Part shown: one piece after another, positions 1 through 10,428 of the stretch
Layout of the letters: every line of letters starts with the position of its first letter
How positions within the stretch are numbered: the first letter of the stretch is position 1
From: Roseospira marina
GTDB taxonomy: Bacteria; Pseudomonadota; Alphaproteobacteria; Rhodospirillales; Rhodospirillaceae
Assembly (NCBI RefSeq): GCF_014197855.1
Contig: NZ_JACIGJ010000006.1
Coordinates: forward strand, 205,740 to 269,739
Reading direction: 5' to 3'
Length of the DNA: 64,000 nt
Made by a program: the position numbers and the translations under genes
Notes under the pieces: generated by a model
Told to the model about the DNA's origin: nothing
Database searches by the model: none
What the model saw: only the letters and a program-made list of their open reading frames with translations

Positions 1-312
1 GTCGGCGAAGTCGACCATCTCGCCGTGACCGGCATTGTTGACAAGGTGGTCGAGCGTGTCGCGGTCCCAGGTGGCCGTCAGCGCAGCGCGCAACGTATCC
101 ACGAAGGTCGGAAAGCTTGCGACCTTGCCGGTGTCGAGCTGCAACGCCACGGATTTACGGCCCATCGCCTCTATCTCGGCGACAGTGGCGTCCGCATCGT
201 CTTTGCCGCTGCGATAGGTAAGGATCACATCGCCGCCGTTGCGGGCAATGCTGAGTGCGGTGTTGCGGCCCAGGCCGCGGCTGCCACCGGTCACGAGAGA
301 AATGGTCGTCAT
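1..312 (-). CDS. Short-chain dehydrogenase/reductase, N-terminal part (runs off left edge)
   Basis: The reverse strand is open from an ATG at 312 to base 1, giving 104 residues of a short-chain dehydrogenase. The Rossmann cofactor motif TGGSRGLG lies at about residues 8-15, and the NNAG structural motif near residue 92. The catalytic Ser-Tyr-Lys region would lie outside the window. Family knowledge: an NAD(P)-dependent oxidoreductase of unknown substrate. The gene is divergent from an AraC-type regulator with about 130 bases between the starts, an arrangement common for a regulator and its target. The substrate cannot be inferred. Confidence 0.85.
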   Translation of the reverse strand, partial: MTTISLVTGGSRGLGRNTALSIARNGGDVILTYRSGKDDADATVAEIEAMGRKSVALQLDTGKVASFPTFVDTLRAALTATWDRDTLDHLVNNAGHGEMVDFAD

Positions 313-442
313 GAATGCCTCCTTTGGGGTGGCATCCTTATGTTCCTGCAGGCTCGGTCGATGTTGCGCGATCATCCGGAATTCTTGCCTATTTATCCCG
401 ATATGTTGTTGGGCCCAGCCGCTCGCCGTATAGTATAGTGGT

Positions 443-1336
443 ATGACCGACCAACTCCTCGACCACGCCCGCCATTATGCCGACGCCCATGCCGGCCGGG
501 ATGGCATCGCTGTAACGCCGTTCAAAGGTTTGGTGATCCTGCGCGAAACAGCGCCGAGCATGCTGGAATATGCCATCTCGAAGCCACTGGTCGCCTTGGT
601 TCTTCAAGGTAGAAAGCGGGTCATGATGGGACGCCGCCCCTTCGATTTCGGAGCAGGTGAATCCCTCCTCATCACCACCGATGTGCCGACCGTGAGCCAG
701 ATCACCAGCGCCAGCAGGATCTTGCCTTATTATTCGCTGGTTCTCGAACTCGACCCCGCGACCATCGGCGACCTGGTTGATCAAATCGGCGCCACGCCGC
801 TCCGGGCGAATCAGCCGGTGCGGGTCGATGAAACCGAAGCGGAGATTGCCGACGCGGCGCTGCGTCTCCTGCGGCTATGCGATCGGCCGGACACGTTGGC
901 TGTGCTCGGCCAGCAGCTTAGCCGCGAGCTGCACTATTGGCTGCTCAGCGGCCGTCATGGCGGCAGCATCCGCCAGCTTGGTGTGACCGACAGCCACGCC
1001 CAGCGGATCGCACGCGCGGTTACGCTCCTCCGCAACCACTATGCCGAGCCGGTGCGGATCGCAGCACTGGCGGAGACTGCTGGCATGAGCTTGTCCGCCT
1101 TTCACGTTCATTTTCGCAACATCACGTCGTTGACGCCCCTGCAATTCCAAAAGCAGCTCCGCTTGATCGAGGCCAGGCGGCGGATGCTCGCCCGAGGCGA
1201 AGCAATCAGCGATGCCGCCTATGGGGTCGGCTACGAGAGCGTCCCGCAGTTCACGCGTGAGTACGGGCGACTGTTTGGTCAACCGCCCGCGCGCGACATT
1301 CGTCTGGCACGAGAACGGATGACCGCCGCTGCTTAA
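443..1336 (+). CDS. AraC family transcriptional regulator
   Basis: 297 residues. The N-terminal half (about 20-170) resembles the AraC-type ligand-binding/cupin domain seen in regulators paired with oxidoreductases (SKPLVALVLQGRKRV, then a DVPT segment). The C-terminal 100 residues are a two-helix-turn-helix AraC DNA-binding domain: first HTH around AALAETAGMSLSAFHVHFR, second around ISDAAYGVGYESVPQFTREY. The ATG at 443 leaves 130 bases to the divergent dehydrogenase gene, which it probably controls. Inducer unknown. Confidence 0.88.
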   Translation: MTDQLLDHARHYADAHAGRDGIAVTPFKGLVILRETAPSMLEYAISKPLVALVLQGRKRVMMGRRPFDFGAGESLLITTDVPTVSQITSASRILPYYSLVLELDPATIGDLVDQIGATPLRANQPVRVDETEAEIADAALRLLRLCDRPDTLAVLGQQLSRELHYWLLSGRHGGSIRQLGVTDSHAQRIARAVTLLRNHYAEPVRIAALAETAGMSLSAFHVHFRNITSLTPLQFQKQLRLIEARRRMLARGEAISDAAYGVGYESVPQFTREYGRLFGQPPARDIRLARERMTAAA

Positions 1337-1549
1337 CCTTCATGCGGCTCCTTCCGAAACACCATCCAACCGGCAGCCGAGAAGGTGACCAATGTCGATT
1401 CTGCCTAGTCGGTGTCGGTGTTCAGGATCGGTTTCGGCGGTAATGGCAGGCGTTTCCTTGCCCGATCATTCGGCCGTCGGCCAAGGCGTTTGTCTTTTAG
1501 GGGAGCGGCATGTCATAGGCATGTCCGCGTTCCCAAAGTCGCCTAGCTC

Positions 1550-2380
1550 CTATTTGAACGAGGCCATGACCACCCGGTCGAACATGCGATCCGACAACCA
1601 GCGGCGCAGGAACAGGATCGGCATGGCCATCTGTCCGCCAACATAGCGCGGTTTCGGGCGCCGGGATGAAAGTGCGCGCATCAGCAGGTCGGTGATGACT
1701 TTCGGCCCGGGCTGCTTGCCAAGGGCAGCCTGCGCCTTGGCAAAGGCCGTCACTAACCCCGCATAGACCCCGCTACCGGAATGGCGGGCGGCCTCATCCG
1801 CGGCGATCCCTCTCCATTCGGAGGCGATCCCGCCCGGCTCGATCACCACCACCTTGATGCCGAACTGGCGGGTCTCGTTACGCAGCACGTCGCTAAAGGC
1901 TTCGAGCGCGAATTTGGACGCATGATACCAGCCCCCTAGTGGCGTGGACATCTTGCCGCCGATGGAGGAGATATTGACGATCCGCCCGCCCCCTTGCGCA
2001 CGCATATGCGGCAAGCAAAGCTGGGTCAGGCGGGCAAGACCAAAGAGATTGACCTCGAATTGGCGCCGCGCCAGTTCGATCGGCACCTCTTCAAGCGTCC
2101 CGTATTGGCCGTATCCGGCGCAATTGATCAGCAAATCGATGCGGCCATGCTCCGAAATGATCCTGTCGACACCGGCCCGCATCGCGGCTTCGTCCGTCAT
2201 ATCCATGGCAAGGACGACCCCGCCCTTGTTGGCGATGTCCTGCATTCGCTCTGTTCGCCTTGCCGCGCCGTACACCACATATCCTTCTTCAAGGAGCCGC
2301 AGGGCGAAATCCTTGCCCATACCGGACGATGCGCCGGTGATCAGCGCGACGCGTTTGTGTTTTTGCTTGCTCATTGTCAT
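1550..2380 (-). CDS. Short-chain dehydrogenase/reductase
   Basis: 276 residues from the ATG at 2380, preceded by GAAAGG at short spacing. An ATG six bases further in (2374) is an alternative. The open frame extends further upstream, but that would overlap the divergent MerR gene and the promoter between them, so the shorter start is preferred. Motifs: TGASSGMG cofactor loop (about residues 14-21), NCAGYG, the catalytic serine in NISSIGG and YHASKFA (YxxxK). It is a classical SDR acting on an unknown carbonyl or alcohol substrate in the cytoplasm. It lies divergent from the MerR gene at 2472 and appears to be its target. Confidence 0.88.
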   Translation of the reverse strand: MTMSKQKHKRVALITGASSGMGKDFALRLLEEGYVVYGAARRTERMQDIANKGGVVLAMDMTDEAAMRAGVDRIISEHGRIDLLINCAGYGQYGTLEEVPIELARRQFEVNLFGLARLTQLCLPHMRAQGGGRIVNISSIGGKMSTPLGGWYHASKFALEAFSDVLRNETRQFGIKVVVIEPGGIASEWRGIAADEAARHSGSGVYAGLVTAFAKAQAALGKQPGPKVITDLLMRALSSRRPKPRYVGGQMAMPILFLRRWLSDRMFDRVVMASFK

Positions 2381-2415
2381 CTGCCTTTCAGGCTTCTGGA
2401 ATTGCGATGACACGT

Positions 2416-2446
2416 GATGTAGGCTGTCGGGAAACCCCACAGTCAA
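2416..2446 (-). promoter_or_regulatory. MerR-type promoter with 19-bp spacer and operator dyad
   Basis: Read on the reverse strand, a -35 box TTGACT (2446-2441) and a -10 box TACATC (2421-2416) are separated by 19 bases, the overlong spacing typical of MerR-controlled promoters. A dyad fills the spacer: CTGTCGGG AAA CCCCACAG at 2424-2442, with one mismatch between arms. The promoter drives the SDR whose ATG is at 2380 and lies between it and the divergent MerR gene. The promoter call is inference, but spacing, dyad and neighbour agree. Confidence 0.75.
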
Positions 2447-2471
2447 GGGCCGGCAATAAGGAATTTTGAAA

Positions 2472-2852
2472 ATGCTGATTGGCGATCTGGCGCGGCTCTC
2501 GGGCTTGTCGAAGGACGGCATCCGCCATTACGAGGAAATGGGCATTGTTTACTCAGTACCGCGTGAGGCCGGCAGCCGGATCTACCGCGAGTACGACCCG
2601 ACCAATCTCGACCGGATCGAGAAGGCTCGCCAAGCGCAGCAACTGGGCCTGACGCTGAAAGAAATCGGACCGTTGCTCGACGTCCACGAAAGCCGCGAAG
2701 TGACAGAGGCGGAGACCATCACATTTCTGGAAGAACGGCTTGCGGTCGTACAAGGGCGGATCGCAGAGCTGCGGCGCATGGAAAGATTTATCGAAGCGAA
2801 ACTCTCGCGCCATCGCACCCTTGTGGAGAGTTCTATCGCCTCGACTGGATGA
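2472..2852 (+). CDS. MerR family transcriptional regulator
   Basis: 126 residues. The ATG at 2472 is chosen over an in-frame TTG at 2466 because AAGGA at 2458-2462 sits nine bases from the ATG. The N-terminus has the MerR winged helix (MLIGDLARLSGLSKDGIRHYEEMG, then a VPREAGSRIYREY wing), followed by a coiled-coil dimerisation helix (about 75-118). There is no cysteine pair like those of metal-sensing MerR proteins, so a small-molecule or redox signal is more likely. It probably activates the divergent SDR by untwisting the 19-bp-spacer promoter. Confidence 0.87.
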   Translation: MLIGDLARLSGLSKDGIRHYEEMGIVYSVPREAGSRIYREYDPTNLDRIEKARQAQQLGLTLKEIGPLLDVHESREVTEAETITFLEERLAVVQGRIAELRRMERFIEAKLSRHRTLVESSIASTG

Positions 2853-2930
2853 AGCCGTGGAAAGCCACCCGCCACCCGAGCCGGTTTCGTCTGGATTTAT
2901 AGCCAGAGTCTAGACCGCGAAAGAGTTCGG

Positions 2931-3311
2931 CTACTTCCGCAAGAGGTACTCGACAATGGCCTGCCGGTCCTCAGCATCCGCCACTCTGAAGGTCATACGC
3001 GATCCAGGGACCATATCACGTGGGTTTGAGAGGAACGAATTGAGCGCTTCCTCGTCCCAGACTATTCCCGATTCCCGGAGCGCATCCGAATAGTTGGCGT
3101 CCTCCACAGCGCCGGCCCTGCGGCCCACTATTCCGGACAGATGTGGTCCCGCCCGGTTCTGGTCCGGTTCCATGCTGTGGCAACTCGCGCAGCGACGTTG
3201 GAATTGCTGTTCACCCGATGATTGCTGAGCGCGGGCGGAGATGGCCGTAGAGGAGCAAACGATGATCAATGCTCCGGCAACCTGTTGCACGCGCCTTGCC
3301 ATTTTCGTCAT
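2931..3311 (-). CDS. Periplasmic class I cytochrome c
   Basis: 126 residues. A Sec signal peptide covers about residues 1-28 (basic start, hydrophobic core, then ARAQ). A single haem-binding CASCH follows at about residue 41, and a methionine in PGSRMTF is a plausible sixth ligand, as in small cytochrome c2-like proteins. It lies 62 bases downstream of the molybdopterin subunit on the same strand and is probably the electron acceptor for that dehydrogenase in the periplasm. The pairing is inference from position; similar cytochromes accompany related membrane-anchored aldehyde dehydrogenases. Confidence 0.85.
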   Translation of the reverse strand: MTKMARRVQQVAGALIIVCSSTAISARAQQSSGEQQFQRRCASCHSMEPDQNRAGPHLSGIVGRRAGAVEDANYSDALRESGIVWDEEALNSFLSNPRDMVPGSRMTFRVADAEDRQAIVEYLLRK

Positions 3312-3373
3312 CCGCAGTCCTTTGAGATTGTTTGTCGATCAACGATGCGCGTCATCGGATGTGGCCGAAACGC

Positions 3374-5563
3374 CTAGACCAACCCGGCCTTCGCCATGGG
3401 CAGACTCGTGATCCACTTGCCGGTTGCCGCTGCGACCGCGTTGGCAATAGCCGGCCCGATCGGAGGCGTTCCGGGCTCCCCCATGCCGGTCGGCGCTTCG
3501 TTCGAGGGGACGATATGCACCTCGATTTCCGGCATGTCGGAGATGCGCAGCGGCTCGTAGGTGTCGAAGTTTGTCTCTTCTACGACACCCTCGGCCAGGG
3601 TCACCTGATTGCGCAGGATCGCACCAAGGCCATAGCCGATACCGCCCTCGACCTGGGCGACGATATTGTCCGGATTGATCGGAACGCCGCAATCGACCGC
3701 AGCGGTGACCTTCTCGACCTTGATCGTCCCGTCATCGCGCAGGGAAATTTCGGCGACTTCGGCGACATAGGAGCCGAAGGATTTGTGCACAGCGACACCG
3801 CGATACCGGCCCTCCGGCAGTGGAGTATCCCACCCGGCTTTCTCGGCTGCCAGCCGTAGCACGTTCGCCTTGCGAGGATCGTCCTTGATCATCTCCAGCC
3901 GGAAAGCGACCGGATCCTTGCCGGTCTCAAGGGCAATGCGGTCCATCGTGACTTCCATGACATAGGCGGTGTGCGTGTGCCCGACCGAGCGCCACCACAG
4001 GACCGGAACCTGTGTCTCCTGGAAGGCCTGATTCACGCGCATCGCCGGGAAGGCATAGCTCGTGTCGTGTGCACCCTCGGTCATGCTCGGGTCTACGCCG
4101 TTAGGCATCATCACCGCCTCGTAGGCGCTGCCCTTGATGATCGACTTCGCCGCGATGGCGTATTTGAAGGCGGTCACACTGCCCTCGCCGTCGAGCCCGA
4201 CTCTGACCTTGTGAGCTGACATCGGACGGTAGTAGCCGCCGGTGATGTCGTCCTCGCGCGTCCAGACCACCTTGACCGGCACCGGCGCCATGCCGGCGGT
4301 GAGCATCGCCTTGGCCACCTCGCAGATCTCGATCACCGGATGCCGATCCGGGGGTGAGCGCCGCCCAAAGGAACCGCCGGCCCATATCGTGTTGATGCTG
4401 ACTTTGTCGAAACCGATCCCGAGGGATTCCGCGGCGCCGGCATGGTCTCCGGTCTGGCTCTGGCAGCCGTACCAGAATTCCGCCGTTTCCCCGTCGAAGA
4501 GCAGCACGATATCCAGGGGCTCCATCGGGCCGTGAGCCAGGAACGGGAAATCGAAATCGAGCTCGACGACTTTTTCCGCCTGCTCCATCGCAGCACCGGT
4601 ATCGCCGACTTCGTGAACCATCACGCCGGGCTCCGCGGTCATGTCCCGCAGCTCAGCGATCATCGCATCGCTGGAGCGGACCTCTGCCGCGCTATCATCC
4701 CATTCGACCACAAGGGCTTCGCGCCCTTTGATCGCTGGCCATGTCGACCGGGCAAGCACTGCCACGCCGCTTGGAATCTGAAACACATCGACCACGCCGG
4801 GTACGTTCCTGGCTGCGGTGGCGTCGAAGGATGCAACCTTTCCGCCAAAGCGCGGCGGACGGGCGACCACGGCGACCAGCAGGCCTTCGGGCTGAAAGTC
4901 CATGGTGAAGGTATCGGGCGAGCCGGAGGATTTGTTCGCCACGTCGAGGCGCGGGAACGCCTTGCCAATATAGACCCATTGCTCCGGCGTCTTGAGAACC
5001 GGCTCTGCCGGCACATCTTCCTGTGCGGCGAGACCTGCAAGTTCGCCAAACCTGGCGGTATGGCCGGACGCATGGCTGACGACACCCTGCGAGACCGCAA
5101 TCTCGCTTGCCGGAACGTCCCATTGCCTGGCCGCTGCGGCAACGAGCATGGCCTTTGCCGCGGCGCCAGCCTGCCGGTACTGCAGGAAGGAATTCGCCAT
5201 CGCTGACGAACCGCCAGTTCCCTGAATCCCGTAGATCAGGTTCTTGTAGAGGTCCGGGTTCGACGGCGCGAATTCGACGCGCATCTGGTCGTGTGCGGCA
5301 TCCAGCTCGTCGGCGATAAGCGTCGTCAACCCTGTCGCAGTGCCCTGGCCCTTGTCGAGATGCTTGGACAGGATCGTGACGCTGTTGTCCGGTCGGATGT
5401 GTAGGAAGGGCTGCTCGAACTCGGTTTCCGTGCCCTGCGCATAGGCTGCAGACGTCAGCCTCGTCGCCAGCAGCAATCCGCCCGCGGCTCCGGCCGAAAG
5501 TTTCAGGAATGTGCGGCGGTCCGGTCTCGTTAGTTCGCCCGGTATTCTCGACAGCGTTTGCAT
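3374..5563 (-). CDS. Molybdopterin-binding large subunit, isoquinoline 1-oxidoreductase/aldehyde dehydrogenase type
   Basis: 729 residues. A Tat signal ([14 protein letters not shown]) begins near residue 17, so the folded enzyme is exported. The body matches the xanthine dehydrogenase-family large subunit of the IorB type, with cofactor-contact segments such as GGSFGRRS. The carboxy-terminal [13 protein letters not shown] carries the probable catalytic glutamate. It forms a complex with the 2Fe-2S subunit encoded just upstream (stop codon three bases before this ATG). Reaction class: hydroxylation of an N-heterocycle or oxidation of an aldehyde, with electrons leaving through Fe-S to cytochrome c. 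Substrate not determinable. Confidence 0.88.
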   Translation of the reverse strand: MQTLSRIPGELTRPDRRTFLKLSAGAAGGLLLATRLTSAAYAQGTETEFEQPFLHIRPDNSVTILSKHLDKGQGTATGLTTLIADELDAAHDQMRVEFAPSNPDLYKNLIYGIQGTGGSSAMANSFLQYRQAGAAAKAMLVAAAARQWDVPASEIAVSQGVVSHASGHTARFGELAGLAAQEDVPAEPVLKTPEQWVYIGKAFPRLDVANKSSGSPDTFTMDFQPEGLLVAVVARPPRFGGKVASFDATAARNVPGVVDVFQIPSGVAVLARSTWPAIKGREALVVEWDDSAAEVRSSDAMIAELRDMTAEPGVMVHEVGDTGAAMEQAEKVVELDFDFPFLAHGPMEPLDIVLLFDGETAEFWYGCQSQTGDHAGAAESLGIGFDKVSINTIWAGGSFGRRSPPDRHPVIEICEVAKAMLTAGMAPVPVKVVWTREDDITGGYYRPMSAHKVRVGLDGEGSVTAFKYAIAAKSIIKGSAYEAVMMPNGVDPSMTEGAHDTSYAFPAMRVNQAFQETQVPVLWWRSVGHTHTAYVMEVTMDRIALETGKDPVAFRLEMIKDDPRKANVLRLAAEKAGWDTPLPEGRYRGVAVHKSFGSYVAEVAEISLRDDGTIKVEKVTAAVDCGVPINPDNIVAQVEGGIGYGLGAILRNQVTLAEGVVEETNFDTYEPLRISDMPEIEVHIVPSNEAPTGMGEPGTPPIGPAIANAVAAATGKWITSLPMAKAGLV

Positions 5564-5566
5564 GGC

Positions 5567-6028
5567 TCAGCCCTCCAACATGTCGGCGGCGGTGTGGATC
5601 GCCTTGCGGATGCGGACGTAGGTGGCGCAGCGACAGACATTGCCGTCCATCGCCGCGTCGATGTCACCGTCGGTCGGCCTTGGCGTTTCGGACAGCAGCG
5701 CCACCGCCGACATGATCTGGCCCGATTGGCAGTAACCACACTGCGGAACCTCGAGAGAGGTCCATGCCGCCTTGACGGCCTCGGCGGCCCTACCTCCAAC
5801 GCCTTCGATGGTGGTGATCTCGGCGCCTTCCAGATCGCCAACCATGGTCTGGCAGGAGCGGATCGGGACCCCGTCCCAATGGACGGTGCAGGCGCCGCAG
5901 GCCGCGATGCCGCAGCCGAACTTCGTTCCGGTCATTCCGAGCTCATCGCGCAGTGCCCAGAGCAATGGGCTTTCCGGGTCAGCTTCGAGCGTGCGCGGGT
6001 TTCCGTTGATCGTAAGCGAGACTGACAT
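5567..6028 (-). CDS. 2Fe-2S subunit of molybdenum hydroxylase (IorA type)
   Basis: 153 residues from the ATG at 6028, with AAGGAG nine bases upstream; a longer open frame exists but lacks such a site. The N-terminal ferredoxin-like domain has CGIAACGACTVHWDG plus a further Cys (IRSC). The C-terminal helical domain has CGYCQSGQIM and CRCATYVRI for the second cluster. It transfers electrons from the molybdopterin site. The stop is three bases before the large-subunit ATG, so the two are an obligate pair. It has no signal of its own and probably rides out on the Tat signal of its partner. Confidence 0.9.
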   Translation of the reverse strand: MSVSLTINGNPRTLEADPESPLLWALRDELGMTGTKFGCGIAACGACTVHWDGVPIRSCQTMVGDLEGAEITTIEGVGGRAAEAVKAAWTSLEVPQCGYCQSGQIMSAVALLSETPRPTDGDIDAAMDGNVCRCATYVRIRKAIHTAADMLEG

Positions 6029-6104
6029 CACCGGGATCTCCTTGCTGGTTTCTAGCCTGGCGGGAACCGGTGGTGCCGGACCGCGGGTGAACATCGTCGG
6101 CGCG

Positions 6105-6719
6105 CTAGGCCTGCGAGGAGCGAGTGTCGCTCCAGTCGATGATCAGTTGGCGCTCTGAGAACAACCACACGCCATCCGTGCGGTGAAAGCTGTCGTAGTA
6201 TCGGATGGACAACACCTTAAGCATCCTCTGGCCGTCCTCGTCATAGATGTGATGCGCCAGGCAATATGTCTCACCGAAGGCTTCGTCGCCGGAGACGGAT
6301 ATCGCCGATTGTCCCATGAAATGGGTGGTATGCTTGTATTGGGCGAGAAAGGGTCCCACCGAATTGCGCACTTCTTCGCGTCCGCGGCGCACGCCAACGG
6401 GATTCTGCCCCTCAGGTTCCCGGTCGTAGATCAGGATATTCCCATCCTCCTCCATCAAGGCCGCCTGCTCATCCGCCATACGCCGGTCGGCGAAATGGCC
6501 CCAGGCATCGATCAGCTTTCGGATTGCGATCCGGTCGGCGGCTTCGCCGGTCAGGGCGGTGTTCGCTATAGATGCGGAAAAGAGGCTATCGAGGGAGAGG
6601 TCGACGGCAGGTGTTTCCGCTTGCGCAAGCGATTGACCGGGGACCGAGGCCAATCCAACTGCCACCCCGCCGCCGATGGCGGAAGCTTTGGCGACAAGTT
6701 GTCGTCTGGTGATTGTCAT
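6105..6719 (-). CDS. Tat-exported NTF2/SnoaL-like protein
   Basis: 204 residues. A twin-arginine signal (TRRQLVAKASAIGGG) is followed by a cleavage-like region ending near QSLAQA. Residues about 55-195 resemble the SnoaL/NTF2-like fold (RIAIRKLIDAWGHFADRR, late FHRTDGVWLFSERQLIIDW), found in ketosteroid isomerase-like enzymes and in many proteins of unknown role. Export by the Tat route, like the molybdenum enzyme encoded 77 bases downstream, suggests that both act on the same substrate in the periplasm. The reaction is unknown. Confidence 0.75.
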   Translation of the reverse strand: MTITRRQLVAKASAIGGGVAVGLASVPGQSLAQAETPAVDLSLDSLFSASIANTALTGEAADRIAIRKLIDAWGHFADRRMADEQAALMEEDGNILIYDREPEGQNPVGVRRGREEVRNSVGPFLAQYKHTTHFMGQSAISVSGDEAFGETYCLAHHIYDEDGQRMLKVLSIRYYDSFHRTDGVWLFSERQLIIDWSDTRSSQA

Positions 6720-6751
6720 TTGATTTCCCTCCAGAGGTGTTCGCCGCCGTT

Positions 6752-7819
<1,068 letters not shown>

Positions 7820-7929
7820 CTACGGCCCCAGCCAGCGCTGGTTTCATCGGGTCGAGATAAGAGGATAGACTCCCAAAGGAAGACGGTGAATGCTTGTCAA
7901 TCTGGATAACTTGCGCGATAGTCCTGAAT

Positions 7930-8856
7930 ATGCTTGATGACCCGCTTTCCGAAATCCTTGCTTTTGTTGGCGCGCGCTGCGAGGTGGCAGGCGGGTTTAC
8001 GGCCGGCGGTCGCTGGGGCATTCGTTTTCCGCGTCCCGACGCCATCAAGTTTGGCGTTGTCGTAAACGGCGCATGCTGGATGCGAGTCGATGGTCTTGAC
8101 ACGTCGCAGCAATTGCAGGCGGGTGACGTCTTCTTCGTTAAGGGCGACCGTGCCTTCGACGTGTTAAGCGACCTCGATGCCGCTCCGCTGGATGCCAGGA
8201 AGGTCTTCCGCGAAGCACCAAACAACATGGCTTCCCTGGGTGACGGAGCGGACGTTCTTTACCTGGGCGGCCATGTCGAGCTCGACGAAACACGACGCAA
8301 TCTGCTGCTCGATGAATTGCCGCCAATCATTCACGTCGCCAGCGACTCCGAGCAGGCAGCGGGGCTGCAGTGGCTCGCACGCGAAGTGGTGAGCGAGGTG
8401 CAGACGAAGAAAGTCGGCGCGGGTCTTTCGACCGCTTCTCTGGCGCAGTTACTGTTTGTCCGCGTGCTTCGCGCCCATCTGGAGGCTGGAGGGCAAGCGA
8501 ATGTCGGCTGGCTGCGCGGGCTTGGCGACCCGCGAATTGCGCTGGTGATCGCGTTGATGCATTCCGAGCCGTCTAGGAACTGGCACCTTGATGAACTCGC
8601 GAAAACCACCGGCATGTCCCGCTCTGTGCTCGCCGCACGTTTCAAGGCGGTTTGTGGCGTACCGCCGCTGACGTATCTGACCGAGTGGCGCATGCGGCTG
8701 GCCGTGCGGGCGCTTGAGGAAGGAACCAAGCCGGTGTCGCAGATCGCAACGATGCTTGGCTACACCTCTGTCAGCGCATTCAGCAACGCGTTCAAACGCG
8801 TGACAGGTATCGCGCCGAAACGCTTCCAGTTCTCTTCAGGCAATGTCGATGGCTGA
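7930..8856 (+). CDS. AraC family regulator with N-terminal cupin
   Basis: 308 residues from the ATG at 7930; a TTG further upstream is possible but less likely, and no clear ribosome-binding site is visible. Residues about 5-190 form the cupin-type domain common in AraC proteins next to oxidoreductases (FTAGGRWGIRFPRPDAIKFG). Residues about 205-305 form the AraC DNA-binding domain (LAKTTGMSRSVLAARFK, then QIATMLGYTSVSAFSNAFKR). It is divergent from the aldo/keto reductase cluster and precedes an SDR on its own strand, and could control either or both. Confidence 0.87.
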   Translation: MLDDPLSEILAFVGARCEVAGGFTAGGRWGIRFPRPDAIKFGVVVNGACWMRVDGLDTSQQLQAGDVFFVKGDRAFDVLSDLDAAPLDARKVFREAPNNMASLGDGADVLYLGGHVELDETRRNLLLDELPPIIHVASDSEQAAGLQWLAREVVSEVQTKKVGAGLSTASLAQLLFVRVLRAHLEAGGQANVGWLRGLGDPRIALVIALMHSEPSRNWHLDELAKTTGMSRSVLAARFKAVCGVPPLTYLTEWRMRLAVRALEEGTKPVSQIATMLGYTSVSAFSNAFKRVTGIAPKRFQFSSGNVDG

Positions 8857-9013
8857 AAGGATACACCGGATTCAACGACCAGAATTCGTCAACGCGGTCT
8901 GCAAGCAATGCTGGCAGAAGTAGCCATGCGCCTCCGACCGGGCAACCATGATACCCGACCTGTATGACGAGCGTCTCATTGTGAATTATGGAAATATGCG
9001 CTGACTTGAGCCG

Positions 9014-9070
9014 AGTCCAAATTCAGGACTATCTCGCAAATTTTCAGGACTTTCAAATATTAAAAGTCCT
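9014..9070. promoter_or_regulatory. Repeated TCAGGACT / AGTCC operator-like cluster
   Basis: Within the 273-base gap before the SDR at 9130, the octamer TCAGGACT occurs at 9023-9030 and again at 9044-9051, 21 bases apart (two helical turns). Reverse copies AGTCC (9014-9018) and AAAGTCCT (9063-9070) flank them, so AGGACTTT/AAAGTCCT also forms a dyad with a 9-base spacer at 9046-9070. Direct half-sites 21 bases apart are typical of AraC-family operators. The upstream AraC gene is the obvious candidate binder. The rest of the gap shows no gene. Confidence 0.55.
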
Positions 9071-9129
9071 ATTTGTGCTCCTATCTACTAAGTCGCCAAC
9101 AATACGCTGCGACATAAAAAGGATGCACT

Positions 9130-10098
9130 ATGAACACTCTTCAATCCCCGATCCGGTCACCTTTCGGGGCAGCCAGCACGGCACGGGATGTCATCGAGGG
9201 AATCGACCTTTCAGGGAAAGTCGCCATCGTCACCGGTGGGTATTCCGGAATCGGTCTCGAGACCACAAAGGCTTTCGCGAACGCGGGGGCAACCGTGATT
9301 GTACCAGCGCGCAACGTTGAAAAGGCGGAGAAAGCCCTGAAGGGGATTGGTGGTGTCGAGATTGCGGCGCTCGATCTCATTGATCCCACCTCGATCGACA
9401 CATTTGCCGAGCAGGTTCTCGCCGTCCATCACGCAATCCACCTGCTCGTCAACAATGCCGGCTATATCGGTTTGACGCTAGAGCATGATGCGCGCGGCTA
9501 CGAAGCGCAGTTCGCCACCAATCATCTCGGTCATTTCCAGCTTACTGCCCGGCTCTGGTCGGCTCTGGTCAACGGGCATGCCCGTGTGGTCACGGTATCC
9601 TCGTGTGGTCATGCCGCCGGCGCCATCGATTTCGATGACATCAATTTCGAAACACGCGGCTACGATCCAATGGTTGCCTACGGTCAGTCCAAGAGCGCCA
9701 ACGCACTGTTTTCGGTTTGGCTGGATCGACTGGGCCAGCCTCATGGAGTGCGGGCCTTCGCGCTGCATCCAGGCGGTATTGTCGAGTCTGGGTTTACCCG
9801 AGATATGCCGATCGAGGCCAGTATCGCCTCCGGCTATCGCGATGCCGATGGCAAGGCGATCATAGACCCCCAGAACAATAAGAAGACGCCGGAACAGGGA
9901 GCTGCAACGCAAGTGTGGTGCGCCACGAGCCCACTGCTCGATGGCATGGGTGGCGTCTACTGTGAGGACTGCAATATCGCACAAGCCGTACCGGCAGATT
10001 GCACCGAGCTTCTCGGTGTACGGCCGTGGGCAATCGATCCTTCGCTTGCTGAGCATTTGTGGAAAGTGAGTGAGGAAATGACGGGTGTCACGTTCTGA
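9130..10098 (+). CDS. Short-chain dehydrogenase (retinol dehydrogenase/oxidoreductase-like)
   Basis: 322 residues. The extended N-terminus is followed by the cofactor motif VTGGYSGIG (about 34-42), NNAGYIG, the catalytic serine in VTVSSCGH and YGQSKSANALF (YxxxK). The overall pattern, with ATNHLGHFQLT and the late ALHPGGIVESG, matches WW-domain-oxidoreductase/retinol-dehydrogenase-like bacterial SDRs. It probably uses NAD(P) on a small carbonyl compound. It is separated from the AraC gene by a region with repeated operator-like motifs. Confidence 0.87.
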   Translation: MNTLQSPIRSPFGAASTARDVIEGIDLSGKVAIVTGGYSGIGLETTKAFANAGATVIVPARNVEKAEKALKGIGGVEIAALDLIDPTSIDTFAEQVLAVHHAIHLLVNNAGYIGLTLEHDARGYEAQFATNHLGHFQLTARLWSALVNGHARVVTVSSCGHAAGAIDFDDINFETRGYDPMVAYGQSKSANALFSVWLDRLGQPHGVRAFALHPGGIVESGFTRDMPIEASIASGYRDADGKAIIDPQNNKKTPEQGAATQVWCATSPLLDGMGGVYCEDCNIAQAVPADCTELLGVRPWAIDPSLAEHLWKVSEEMTGVTF

Positions 10099-10160
10099 CA
10101 GGGGCGGAGGACACCGAATGGAGCGATACCGAACCTGTCCGACATCGCCGCAAGGCGATA

Positions 10161-10421
10161 ACGGAACTTCGACATCTGCGCTATTTCGTGACAGCAGCGG
10201 AACTCGGAAGTTTTCGCAAAGCTGGCATTGCGCTGGGGATTCAGGAATCTGCAATCAGTCGGCGGATCCGTGATCTCGAAGACCAACTCGGTGCCTCTCT
10301 GTTTCAACGTAGAAGCACAGGTGTCACCCTGACGCTAGCAGGGCAGCGTTTCTTGCGCCGTGCGCGAACAGCCCTAGAAAGCGTCCAGAATGGGGCGAAG
10401 GACGTCGCAGCACTCGGGCGG
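10161..10421 (+). pseudogene. LysR regulator, N-terminal fragment
   Basis: Homology to LysR proteins starts at ELRHLRYF (about 10164) and includes the winged HTH (FRKAGIALGIQESAISRRI) and the linker helix LESVQNGAKDVAALGR, ending at 10421. From about 10429 the same DNA is the trbE fragment on the other strand, so the whole effector-binding domain is missing. There is no ATG in frame at the expected start; the first usable codon is a GTG at 10188, inside the HTH. A frame continues far downstream but reads antisense through conjugation genes and is not protein-like. Broken gene. Confidence 0.8.
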
Positions 10422-10428
10422 TTGGAAG

